Of a DNA stretch of 64,000 nt, positions 22,871-33,686 are shown one piece after another; the first letter of the stretch is position 1, and each line of letters starts with the position of its first letter. The notes beneath the pieces are model-generated. The model ran no database searches and was not told the origin of the DNA. It saw only the letters and a program-made list of their open reading frames with translations. The DNA lies in NCBI GenBank assembly GCA_002778195.1, contig PCDI01000006.1, positions 811,950 through 875,949 of the forward strand. The letters are read 5' to 3'. Made by a program: the position numbers and the translations under genes. Source of the DNA: Raffaelea ambrosiae (Eukaryota; Ascomycota; Sordariomycetes; Ophiostomatales; Ophiostomataceae).

Positions 22871-24386
22871 TCAGTCGACATTCGCCAGCACCATCTTGTC
22901 GCGAGCGGGCCGCCGCTTCTGGTCCTTGAGGCTGCTGTGCTTCCGCCGGTTCTCCTCCTTGCGCTTGCGCGATGCCAGCATCTCCTGGTTGATCTCCTCG
23001 GCCTTCTTGACCACCTTGGGCAGGTGCCGGTGGTTCAGGATGCGCCGCACCTCGGGCATGTGCTTGTACCGCTGCTTGAGCGTCTCGTCGTACTCGAGCT
23101 TCTGGCGCTCCGCCGCCGCCTTGATGCCCTGCCGCTTGGACGCGCGCGCGCGCCACAGCCGCACGTTGCCCTCGTCGGAGCCCGTCAGCAGATAGTTGTT
23201 GTCGGGCGACCAGCTGACGGCATAGACGCGCGTCATGCGCTTGGTGTGGTAGACGTCGCGGCTGTGGCCGGCGTTGACGTCAAAGATGCGCACGGTGCGG
23301 TCCCAGGAGCCGCTGACAATCTCGGTGCCGGTCGGGCTAAAGTCCAGCGACAGGACGGCGCCCGTGTGGCCCTTTTGGATGTTGCGCGCCCGGCCCATCT
23401 GCCGCATGTCGAACTGGTAGATGTTGTAGTCCTCGCTGCCGACGGCAAAGTTCATCGCCTCCTGCGGGTTCCACGCCAGGTCGTTGCAGGCAAAGCTCAG
23501 CACCGTCTTGTGCACGGGCGAGGACGTGCGCAGGTCGTAGAACACCAGGCTGCGGTCGGTGCCGCACGCGCCCAGCAGGCTGGTCTCCACCTGGTTCAGC
23601 CGCACGACGTTGACCGTGTCGACCGTGTGCGGCCAGGCCAGCGTCTCTTTGAGCGTCGGCGACGGCGTGGCCAGGTCGTAGACAAAGACGCGCGACGCGC
23701 TAGACACCACGGCGGCCGGCTCGGTGCGGTGGCTCGTGACCGACGTGAACGCGCAGTCGCCGAGGCCCGACGTGACGGCGCCGGACTCGGCGTTGATGAC
23801 GGAAATGTTGCGATCGGTGCCGACCGACACCAGGGCTCGGCCGGCCGGCGTCTTGAGCCACGAAAGGCCCTTGATCATGCCCTGTGTGGAGTGTCAGTGA
23901 AATGCTCCTTTTTTTTTAAAAAAAAAAACGGTACGGCTGCGAGGCGGGTTTTTTCTCCAGGCAGTGTGGACATACCTCGTGTGCCTTGACCTGCCGTGTT
24001 TCTGACCGCGTGGTCAGGTCCCAGAACTTGACCATGCCGTCGGCACTGGCCGAGGCCAGACGGTCCGTCATCTCCAGGTCCTTGGCCAGGCAGTACACGC
24101 CATCCTGGTGGCCGGCACCTAGTTGTGCGATAAACGGCGCCGCAAACATCCGCTCCATCTTGGCCGCCTGGAGCGCTCGGGTGTACTCGCGTGCCCGCTC
24201 AAACGGGTGCAGGGCCGGGTCATGGTTTCGCTGCTGGTGCTGCGACGACGCAGGGTTCCGATTTAAGACCTTGACTTTCTGGGAAGAGTTAGTAGAGCAG
24301 ACCAAAAAAAAAAAAAGAGGCACAGCCGATCTGAGCATCCAACAATGAACGTCTTCCTCCTCCCACACCTCCCCTGGACTTACCAT
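22871..24386 (-). CDS. SOF1: Sof1/DCAF13, WD40 small-subunit processome protein
   Basis: Three exons, complement(22871-23881, 23976-24278, 24384-24386); 438 aa. The first coding exon is only the ATG: AAAATG is followed directly by GTAAGT, a 105-nt intron with a CTACTAAC branch point, then AAAGTCAAGGTC giving MKVKVLNRNP, which is the conserved Sof1 start. Intron 2 is 94 nt (GTATGT..CACAG). Sof1 acts in the nucleolus in the U3 snoRNP/SSU processome for 18S rRNA maturation. It is a seven-blade WD40 propeller with repeats ending in FWD, FYDLRTS, FDMR, IFDV and LWRARASK. The C-terminal Sof1 extension (about 355-438) includes LKQRYKHMPEVRRILNHRHLPK and a basic tail ending DKMVLANVD. Length is as expected (about 440). 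Confidence 0.94.
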
Positions 24387-24969
24387 TTTCGCTGATGTGT
24401 GCGTGAACGAAGCTGGCGAAAACCGACGATTGTGAAGATGCGGCAGAAAAAAAAAATATTTGTTGGCTTTGGGTTCTGGGACTTTTCTTGTGGACCTGCT
24501 CCTACACACCGCTTTTATGTCATGTGATCAAAATACGACATGTGGGGACGCTCCTACCTTTGGGTGGGGTTGTGGTTGGAGTAGTCTGCTAATAATAAAT
24601 GACCCAATCAATTTGCCCAATTCACGTCTATCACCGTTGAGCAACTATATACAGAGGGTGTAGAACACGACAAAGTAACGAGATGAAGCAAGCATCAAAT
24701 GAACAAGGGAAAGTACCAAGTATGCCGCCCAGTATGAGAGTCATAAATGACTCAAAAAAATCACAGCGCTATTCTAGCCTTTCAATTTTTTCTCCCTCTC
24801 TCCTTTCGCGTCTATAAGAAAACAAGAGCAGTCATTAGCCATGGTTGTCAACGGGAGTTGAACTGGGGACAACTCAGGAAAATAGCCCGTGTCAGACAGA
24901 TCTGATCGCGTGCTGTTGTGTTTTTTTTTTGTTGTTTCTTCTTTTGAAAAGTCCGTTCCTGCAACTGTC
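24387..24969. other. SOF1 promoter / 3' flank of membrane-protein gene
   Basis: About 580 bp between two - strand genes. An A/T-rich central part (24590-24800) fits promoter sequence for SOF1, and the part near 24970 fits the 3' UTR of the neighbouring membrane-protein gene. No gene seen. Confidence 0.55.
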
Positions 24970-26389
24970 TTACGCCGTGAGCTTCTTGTCAGCCTCTGGC
25001 GTGGCCTCTCTGGCAGGAGGGGGCTTCAGGCTCGATCGCGTCTTATCAAACGCGATCAGGTAAGCAGCGGGCGCAGCCACGCCGAGACTGCTGAGGAAAT
25101 AGCAGCCGAGTAGGCCGCCCGGCTTGATGTACTGGATGATGGGCACGTTGACCTGCTCGAGCAGCAGCAGGACGCCGAAAATGCACGCCATGACGGTCGT
25201 CGGGATGCAGGCGCTCTTGCGGGCCCATTGGAACTCCGGGTAGCCGCGCCAGATGGTGCGCAGGTGCAGGTCGAGCGCGAAGCGGCCGACGAAGAAGAGC
25301 GCCGCAAAGGCCCACGAGGGAAGTGCCAGCAGCGGCGCCGTGGCCACCTGCTTCATGCCCCAGTGGGCGCACACGCCGGCCTGGAAGATGGGTGCCGCCA
25401 CGACGGTGTACTGCGGTGTCCGGCCGAACTTGTTGAGCCGAAGAAAGATGGCCTTGCGAAGTGATGTCAGTGGATCACGTCAGATTGGAGAGCAAAAAAA
25501 ATAAAAATAAAAATAAAAAATAAAAAGAATTGGGTGCTGCATGGTCTTTGTCCCCCTCCGGACGGCGGATGTATTTTACCTCGAATCCAGTGGTCAGAAC
25601 CGGAATGATGGTCGACCACTTGGGCGGCACGAGCATCGTGAGAACGGTCCCCAGTCCACCCGTGACCGCAGTGGCCAGGACGGCAGACGTCCATGTGCCC
25701 TTGGCCCGGTTGAGCGCCACCGTGTACTCCTGCAGGTGCCAATACCGCAGGTTGGTGCTGCGCGTGGGCGGCGGCGCGTGCGAGGCGTCCAGCGCGACGC
25801 CGATGCCCATGTACAGCACACACATGCCGAGGCAGGCCAGGATCTTGTAGTGCAGCGCGGCATTCATGCCCAGCTGCGTGCTGGCCATGAACACCAGGAA
25901 CGAGCTTATGGCGGCAATGGCCATCATGCGCACGCTGATAAAGTAGTGCCAGTGGTCGATGACGGAGCGGTTGAAAGTGGCCACATTGCAGGTGGCGTCG
26001 ATGGCGGCCATCAATCCGAGGGCGAACCAGACGTCGGTCGCCACGAGACCGCTGGCCGGGGGCAGGCTCCAGTAGGACGGGGCGGCGAGCGCCGCCGCGG
26101 CCGCGGCCGACGACGACGACGACAGCACGGGACCAGCGGGCACTTCCACGAGACTGCCCCAGAGGTTGGGCACCAGAAAGAGGCACCAGGTGTAGAGCAG
26201 GAAGCAGACGACGACGCCGATCTGCATGCCCCAGAACTTGCGGATGCGCGGGTCGCGGAAGTTGAGCGAGAAGATGTCCTCGATGGTCTGGGTGTCCTTG
26301 TGGGTGGTGGTGGCCTTTTGCAGGCCGAGCTTCTGGAGGCTCTTGAGGCCCATGGCAAAGGGGGTCGTGACGGGTTCTTCTTGCTTCAT
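24970..26389 (-). CDS. Multipass integral membrane protein, function unknown
   Basis: Two exons, complement(24970-25452, 25580-26389); 430 aa. The 127-nt intron has GTAAAA donor, CTGACAT branch region and GCAAG acceptor; joining TTCGAG to GCCATC closes the phase. I do not recognise the family. About 50 hydrophilic N-terminal residues (MKQEEPVTTPFAMG...) end in FRDPRIRKFWGMQIG, directly before the first membrane segment. I count roughly nine or ten hydrophobic segments, for example VVVCFLLYTWCLFLVP, MMAIAAISSFLVFMAST, AAVTGGLGTVLTMLV-like, ALPSWAFAALFFVG, VMACIFGVLLLLEQ and CYFLSSLGVAAPAAYLIAF. The C-terminus is a short Lys/Pro-rich tail (about 25 residues). The clean splice and balanced hydrophobic pattern show that it is a real gene. 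A transporter or lipid-related role would be a guess. It has no obvious functional link to SOF1. Confidence 0.7.
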
Positions 26390-29300
26390 GCTGGGCGGTG
26401 TTGTTCTGCAATGGCTCTGGTAGTGTTTTCTGGGTTGGTCGGTTCTGCTCTTGTCTTGTACCTTCTCTTTCTTCTTGATCGGGAAGGGGCTTTAGCTGTT
26501 TAAACGGGAAGGTGCACTCCAAGGTCAAGATTGATGTACCAGCGGGCCACAGCACGGATTGTCCAAGAACGACACAAGAAGACCAAGTATTACAAAAGAA
26601 GACAGCAAGGCAGAGTTTCACTCTTTCCACGGGCCAAGGGGGGGGGGGTTCTCTCTTATTCCTCTTCCATAGAGCCAACGTTGTGCCGACCGAGACCAGG
26701 TACGTACTCTTCGAGAGAATGCGGCGTCTTTGGAAAGTTTATACATATTAAACCTATATATACCGGATTTTATGTCGCTCGGCTTCACCATCGACCCTCT
26801 GTCTCCGTCCTGGTGGCAGCTCCCTACGCAGAGCTCTCCGGCCCTACGGCTGGCCAATTCCTGCATTGCTGTTCGTCCTGATGGATGCCGTCGGCTGTCG
26901 GTCCTAGAGAAACGTCAGGCAGGAATGGGGTGTCCAAGCGTCAGTTCCTGTTTTCTTTCATTCTTTTTCTTTTTCTATTTTGTTTTTCTTTTCTTTTCAT
27001 CTTTTCTCCCCCTTCTCCACGAACATGCATGGCAGGCAAGACGCCAACAGCTTCTCAAGTTTGCCAATTCTGCAGCACGCCTCCAAACCAGTCTTGGTAT
27101 CTTGCCTCCGGAAGCTCTCTTGCTTGTCGGGTCCACACGCCCCACGGAGAAGGTAACTCTGGCCGCAGCACTAGGCCGTTTTGTCCGACCCGCGGCAACA
27201 ATTGCATTGTCCTAGGTGTCTTACGAGCCGTTCTTGTAGCCAAAATGGCAGTAGAAGTATAAATCAAGGAGGGGACCAAGGCGAACCAACCCTGCGCCCA
27301 ATACTTGTCCGGCGGTCATTGGCTGCGCCTGGGTGTTCCACTGACATGGCCATTGGCGTCTCTATTTCTCTTCTTGCTATGTACGTTTTGTCCCCGCCCG
27401 TTTGGTGCCTCCTGTCGAACGAACATAGTCGTACTTCTGCCGGGGTAATTTTGGTTCCCTCTCTATTCTTCCAATCAAGATGCCTGTTTTGGCAGCCGTC
27501 TGATGCAAGCCGCTGCTAGTTTGATGTATGCTGCTGTCGTCTAGTATGTAGTGCAGTCTCTAGCAATCGATGATCGTATGCAGGTCAGTCTTTAGTTCTA
27601 TGCGACCGGCTGGGTTTAAGCAGTTTTCAGTAATGCGCCGTGGCACGTTCAGAACCAAGTCGCCGTGGCATTGTTGCCTTTCTCTTGCGTTCTTCCTTTT
27701 AAGCCGCGCTGTGTCTGGTCTCGATTTCTCTTTTGTTTTTCTCCAGGTTCCTTGGCTGTCCATGTGCTTTGCCTCTTTCTTTTCCCATGCAGTTGGATAT
27801 ATATATAGACTTTCGGTGAAACAATGTGGCCAATGCTACCAACCATGATGGGCAGTTCTCCAAGAAACTCAATGCCAAGAGTTCCTTCTCTGCCTTGTTG
27901 TCCATGCAGCTATGGCTTGTCCCTGTCTATTCGTATCTCTTCCCTTTGCCACCACGTCTCCATCTATGGCCCCTCTCTCCGTGTTCCCCTGCTGCAGAGT
28001 ACCTTACTATCTTTCAACGCCATCTTGGGCTAGCCTTCAACCACTAATGCAGCCAAAAAACATGGTTGCAAACAGCAAGAGGCGTTTTTTTTTTTTTTGC
28101 TGGGCAGTGTAGAGATGAACTGGGCACGCACACATACACGCTCGTTTGGATGCTCCGTTTTCACATGTTACTCCGGTCCAACTTGTGTGTTTGTCGCCAT
28201 TTCTTCTGACCCTTGTCCTGGGGTTATAAACGGCGCGTTTTGCCAACGAAAATGCTGCGACCGCGGCAGGTCTAGCCAATGGCACTGACATGGCCTTCCA
28301 CAAATAAGCGGGGGGAGGCATTTTGGGTCGTGCACAGCCAATGCGACGCTCAGTGTACTACACCGTACTGATGATCCACTGTCTTCTGGTTCCGGTGGGG
28401 AGGAAAACCAATGCCTGCGATTCCAGCCGTTCCGGGTCCTCAGAGGGGCGCGTAAGGCGGCCGCAGGTGCTTCTACGTCGTATTGCACGGCCAGCCATGT
28501 GAAGACCTTTTGCGCATCGGCATAGCGGCAGTCCTTCTCGTCGCCGAAGAAACAAAAAATGGGGCCATTGCTGGCTCGCCTATCTCACCACAGTTGCTAC
28601 GAAGCTACTATTGTTAGCTAGCCAGTTTGCGGGCACTTGTTTCTAATTCGCGGGATTCGCGGGTGCGGCGCGGCCGACGCCGTGTCAGAAAAACGGAGAG
28701 ATGGGAAGTCGTCTACGGCCTTGTGGGGACTCCCACGGTGTTCCCCTCGTCGTGGCTCAAACCCTCCATCTCTCTCTGCCCAGACCATGTGCGTGTCTGT
28801 CTGTTGGCAGCTGCACAGGAGACCCAAATAACGAGCCCGCTACCGGTCCCCATTTGCCGGGAACCAACACAGTCTAGCCCTTTTTTCTGCCCCTCCTCTG
28901 CAAAACGAATGCACATTGACGCCTCTGATTGCTACAGAGGACTTTCCCTTTCCCGCCTTTTTGCTCCAAAATGGATCCAGAGTGAAGTGGGAGGAGAAAG
29001 GCCCGAGTGTCCTCTGGACCGTACATGTGTCAATATGCAACTGCACGACGGGCCTTCCTCAACAAGGACGGCTGGGTATTTGTGCCGTCTCCACTTGCTT
29101 GCACGGTGGTTTCCACTTCCCTTTCCCTGTCCTTGCCCCTCGGTCTGCTCCTCGTCCCCCTTCCCTCCCCCCCAAGGACAAGCGCAATACCGGCCGGCGC
29201 GACGGGGCTTTACACGTCTCTGAGAAGCCGTGAAGAAGTGGGTAGCAGGGGCCCAGTAGGAGCCAGCGAAACCTGTTATCAGGTGTCGGGGTAAGTTAAG

Positions 29301-31059
29301 CCCGTGTTAGTTTCTGCACCGGCTCAATGGCACATGGCTATCTTCATGTGTCTGTCAATTTTCGACTTCTCCTGCAGCCATTAGTGAACCACGACTCAGT
29401 ACGGCTCACGGGATGCGGCTATTGTGCAAAGCATAACCGAGACAAGATGCAGCCACGCCGTCAACCGAAGACGCAAGGGGGGAGAATTGTACTATTACTA
29501 TAGTAGTCACAGATCGTACGGTCTACGTTGAGCAGCGCCGCATCTGCGCATCTGGCATCAACAGGGGACACCACCTATCGGGAGCAACTACAATTGCCAA
29601 CACACACATATGCTAGCACACATCCCGGACACAAGAGCCCCTTGTCCTCTGTCCTGGTGTGCCTTACGTTCCCTTGACCATTGGTTAGGCTGGGGAGCTT
29701 GCATTGGCCTACAGCCATGTGATGTGTTGGCACAACACAACCGATACACACACTCAACAAAAAAAAGTCCCATACACGGTATGCACGACAAAATGCACAG
29801 CAGCAGGGCCGATCCTCCGACGGGTGAGTGCGGCAAGGACGGCAGAAGCGGGATATATGGTTGGCGCGGGGGGTTCCGCCCTTACGCCGCTGTGGCAATC
29901 CTTCTCTTTTTCTTTTTCCATTGAACGTATTTCTGAGCGGATAGCCAAGAGTCTTCCTGGTCGTTCGGCAAGTGGTCTACCTTTTTTTTTTATTAAGTGC
30001 TTTTTTTATTTTATTTTATATTATTTTAAATTTTCTTTGTTTTTGCTGCTGGCCGGCCCCCTTCCCCCTTGCTTCTGGGGTCAGCATTGTCTTCGAATAT
30101 ATCTCAGGAACGGTTCGTACGTAGTTACAAGTAATGCCATCTATGTTCTGTGTGGGTAGTACAGTAAGATTGGTATGAAGACCAGCAGCGAGCCAGTTGT
30201 CGATATCAAGAACATTGTTATTTTACACACATCTCTATCCACAGAAACACTACCCTTTGAGACTGTTTCATTTTATTAGGAACCTGAAAGTACATGTTCA
30301 CGAAATGTTGACGTAGTGCCATTGTCAACCATGTTGTGCGTTATCTAGTAGAAACAAAAAAAGGAATGTTTTCTTATTAGATCAAGCATTCTAGCTCGGC
30401 TTGACCAACAAGAGGGATGGCCATGGCCCCCAACCCACATCCCAGCTGATGTGTTCTATTTTGATGAGTGCTGCACTGTGGAAAACCAATGGGAGAGATG
30501 CTTTTTCCATCAGCTGGGCAAAGAAACACCATTCCCAAACAAGTATATTCCTGCCTCGCTGCACCCTTACCCACGCCACCCCATTGAAAGATGCACGCGC
30601 ACGTTCCAAGGCCATCGTCGAGCTGCAAAGCTTACTCAGATGGGGTCTGCGATTGCCATAGGGTTGCATTCCGGCCAAGGCAAGCAGAGAAGGCGGACAG
30701 AGAAAATCGGAGGAGAAAGTGAGGAGAAGTCCACGCTGGAGACGAGCTGAAATTTCTGAATTGCGCGTAGGCCCCAAAGATGCCATTTCTGGGACGGTGT
30801 GGAACGAGGCCGGGGGACAGAGCTTGACGCGAAGCTGGCCGCAAAGCTTGGGCTGCTTCAACACGGGCTTGAATGCCAATACTATCAGTGCTCTCCGACT
30901 AGCAGGGTACGAGACAAGCCCGGGTGCCGTCTTGAAGCCGGACTTTTTCAGCCGGACGGAACCTTGTCGACAGCCCGACCAAGAAAACATCATTCCAAAC
31001 CACGGCTGTTTGCCACTCTCAGTACACGGCGATCAACTCATCCCGCGCCTTTCTGGCTC
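26390..31059. other. Gene-poor region, 4.7 kb
   Basis: I see no convincing gene. Base composition is near-balanced, clearly less GC-rich than the flanking genes. Open frames of 100-200 codons (for example 28627-29223 + and 30391-30993 -) have no recognisable motifs or credible splice partners, and several begin at non-ATG codons. Features: a G11 run at about 26638-26648, alternating TA runs (about 26753-26763 and 27798-27806) and T-rich runs near 28085-28099 and 29982-30040. The first 400 bases must include the promoter of the - strand membrane-protein gene. No tRNA boxes found. Confidence 0.5.
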
Positions 31060-31669
31060 CTACTGGGCTTCTTCCCTCGTCTTCCACGAGTTCAGCAGAG
31101 TGGACAGTGCCTCGGTGTTTATTTCCCTAGCTCCAATTGCTTCCGCCAGAAGACAGTGCAATTCTGCAATTGGCACTTGGAAGATGTCCTTGACTGCCGC
31201 AAAACACTTCGAGACCCTCATCCAGTCCAGCTCGGCCTCTTTGTGCCTCTTGTGCGTGTTGTACAGCGTTGTCGCTGTTGCACAATACCGCCCCGCATCC
31301 CGGGCATATTCGTCGACTGGCAATGTCTTGACTATGGCGAGCAACCAAGTCTGCCACAGTCCAACACGTGCACACTGACCCTGCAACACGTAGACATTTG
31401 GTAGAAGTAGCATGCATGTCAAGATGGGTACGTACTTGGGAGGTCTGACAAGGCGTATGCGCAGCATTTTTCTTGAGCATCGTTTCGGCTTCTGGGTAGC
31501 GACCATCTTTGATGAGCGCCACTGATAACCGGCGTCTGTGATGAAGTCTTGGAATGTTACCTCGTCTTCTTTCTTCATCCATCTGTGAGAAAGAATGGTG
31601 TAGGGTGGAATTTTTATTGTAGAATGCGGTCATGCAGAGTTTGGCTTCTTTGGTGGAGAGAAGTCCCAT
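31060..31669 (-). CDS. Hypothetical protein, two exons, possible TPR-like remnant
   Basis: Candidate model complement(31060-31380, 31436-31669); 184 aa. The 55-nt intron has a strong GTACGT donor and TTGCAG acceptor, and joining them keeps the frame open to a stop at 31060. The unspliced frame would stop elsewhere in a Cys-rich, random-looking tail, which supports splicing. Residues about 46-64 (RRRLSVALIKDGRYPEAETML) resemble one tetratricopeptide helix pair (L-x-x-x-L-x-x-x-GRY-x-EAE). The C-terminal part (EYARDAGRYCATA..., AELHCLLAEAIGARE) is helical in appearance but I do not recognise it. It could be a small helical-repeat protein, or the truncated end of a larger TPR gene that decayed. 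The start could also be the ATG of MDEERRR at 31582. Uncertain. Confidence 0.35.
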
Positions 31670-32101
31670 TGTGATTCATAGCCAAAGCGCACCTTCATTA
31701 TGTTTATATGGTGTAGATGAAGGAAGAGAGCAAGACCTGAAATGCGTGGAAATCAAGGAGGAAGCGAAGGAAAGAGGGAATTTGCAAAGGAGAAAAAAAG
31801 AACGGAAAAAGAGAGAAAAAGAAAGAGAAATGTCAAATGGCGTGGCCAGATTGCCCAGAGTAATAAGTAGTCTTTCCTACCGCGAATACGGACGGGTGCT
31901 CGTCGGGTCGTCGCCCGGCCTTTGGTTTTTACGCGTGTTAACACGAATGACTTCTTCGTTAGTACCGTCATAAAATCTTTAACGTAGCAAAGGCCAGTCT
32001 GGCTTACTGGCCGCGAAATGAATGAACGCCGGCTTTCTTGGTCACAGTTGCGTAGGCCGATTTGACCTTTGGAGCCAATACTGTCTTAGGAACCCCGGCA
32101 C
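31670..32101. other. Short intergenic between two weak gene candidates
   Basis: About 430 bp with a purine-rich patch at 31750-31830 (GA-rich on the + strand). It would be a divergent promoter if both flanking candidates are real. Nothing else seen. Confidence 0.4.
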
Positions 32102-32702
32102 ATGCGCCCGTCATGCCGTCCTGCTGCACGCGGCCTACTGCTCGCGATGCTCATTCAGACGAGAACTGCAGACGAGGTGACAAAGGGTACCTTTTTTATT
32201 GGCTTTCGTCACGTCCAGATAGTGCAAGCCACCTCGTTTCTCGCACATGTGTCCGAAGAAGCTGTGGTCAGACGAGGCAGCTCTGTGATTGATGCGTCAG
32301 ATGACACGTCAAGACGCTTGACTGGAGTGCGAAAGTATCGCCTTTACTATGCTTCACCCCTGGTACGTCTCCCTGCGTGTATTTGAAATTGGCACAGCGT
32401 ACTTGCAGTCTGACGACCCGACTTTACCCGCCACTGTCGCCGAGCAGCTGGACAGGCTTGCCCCTGTAAAGAGTCTGTTGAACGACGACGAGGCTGCTGA
32501 GGCGATAGGTTTTCTGCTGGTGGGAGGCTGTTGTGTATTTGGTATAAACGCTCCGAGCCACGCCGAATTCGGAGTTGTATTTCATTTTTTTCAGTGTTTC
32601 AGGGTTTCAGGTTTTCATTTTTTTTTTCAAAGCTTCTCTTGTCCTTCTCTTGTCCCCTTTTTTTCTATTATTATTTTTTTCTATACCAACCAGTACCAGT
32701 GA
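32102..32702 (+). CDS. Possible two-exon hypothetical ORF
   Basis: Weak candidate: exons 32102-32362 and 32409-32702, joined across a 46-nt GTACGT..TTGCAG intron in phase 0. Exon 1 encodes about 87 residues ending RLTGVRKYRLYYASPL, and exon 2 continues SDDPTLPATVAEQLDRLAPVKS, then LLNDDEAAEAIGFLLVGG, which has protein-like composition. After about residue 140 the frame becomes Phe/Ser-rich from T-rich DNA and is probably not coding, so the true 3' end is unknown. The intron is shorter than nearly all others in this window. No family recognised. It may be a decayed gene. Confidence 0.22.
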
Positions 32703-33552
32703 TCATACGACAGATTGATTGATACAAAAAGCTCTTTATAAAAAAGAAAAAAAAGACCGCACCCTCCATCTAGGCGCACCCGGAGAGCTTGGAAAATGCG
32801 CTTCAGGAAAGTACGTACCCTTTACATGCCCTTATAATACGACCGACCAGTTGCACATCTTTAACACAAAATGTAATAGTGACTACTGGCGTCAAAGACT
32901 CGCTCCTGCCTGTGACCGACTGGGCCAAGTGAATTGCGGCCACCGCTGCCGGGCATCCGGGACAGCGTCGCTGCAGCCGCCGCCGAATGAATCATACATG
33001 CCGGGGCCATACTATAATCATCACACGCCAAGATAAAAGATGAAGTCGGGTACTCAAAAATTTCTGCTCCGGATACAAACCTGGCCATCGCTGTGCACGC
33101 CTGCGTGACTTCTGCATTATACCAGTGAGAATTAATATATCCAATAAGGAACTGCGGAGTATGCGTGGCTGTAGACAAGCCCAAAGGCCAGGTTTGGGGG
33201 ATTATTTATTTTTTATTTTGGTACAGGGCGCAGTATCACCTTATAATTAAGGGGTCTTGGTACGGTATACTCGGGCCGTCGCCATCTGATTCCCGTATCC
33301 CCTATTCGTTTAACGCAGAACACATGGGCACACTGAGTGAATTAACAGCCCCGTTAATATACATAACAAGATGCTTGGCGTTTGCTCGACCGGACATTCG
33401 CTCTCTTTCAAGACCATGACTCCACTCGTCTGGAGCAATATCCCAATTCGGGGCCTTCAGTGACACCAGAATCTCGGACGTTGCATCTGGTTGGTATACG
33501 GACAGGGGTAGACAACAGCATAGTTACCGACTCATACTCGTAGGCTACGTAG
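32703..33552. other. Upstream region of the rhamnogalacturonan lyase gene
   Basis: About 850 bp, AT-rich in parts (32580-32760 and 33200-33260), with no gene seen. It would contain the regulated promoter of the secreted lyase. Confidence 0.5.
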
Positions 33553-33560
33553 TATATAAA
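33553..33560 (+). promoter_or_regulatory. TATA box (TATATAAA) of the rhamnogalacturonan lyase gene
   Basis: TATATAAA lies 134 bases upstream of the start codon at 33687. A strong TATA box fits an inducible extracellular-enzyme gene. Seen in sequence; role inferred. Confidence 0.55.
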
Positions 33561-33686
33561 GAAGCTCGGTAGATCTTACCCGATGGACCGCTGTGCTTCG
33601 TCCCATCTTTGCGCCTTTGCATCATCGCAAGCATCTTCGCAGCTTCGTCCCGCCCAAGGAATCTGTCGAAAAAAAAGAAAAAAACA

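Noticed and set aside
28627..29223. 198-codon open frame on the + strand
   Set aside because: Begins at a non-ATG codon, Ser/Pro/Arg-rich, overlaps other frames equally open; probably chance.
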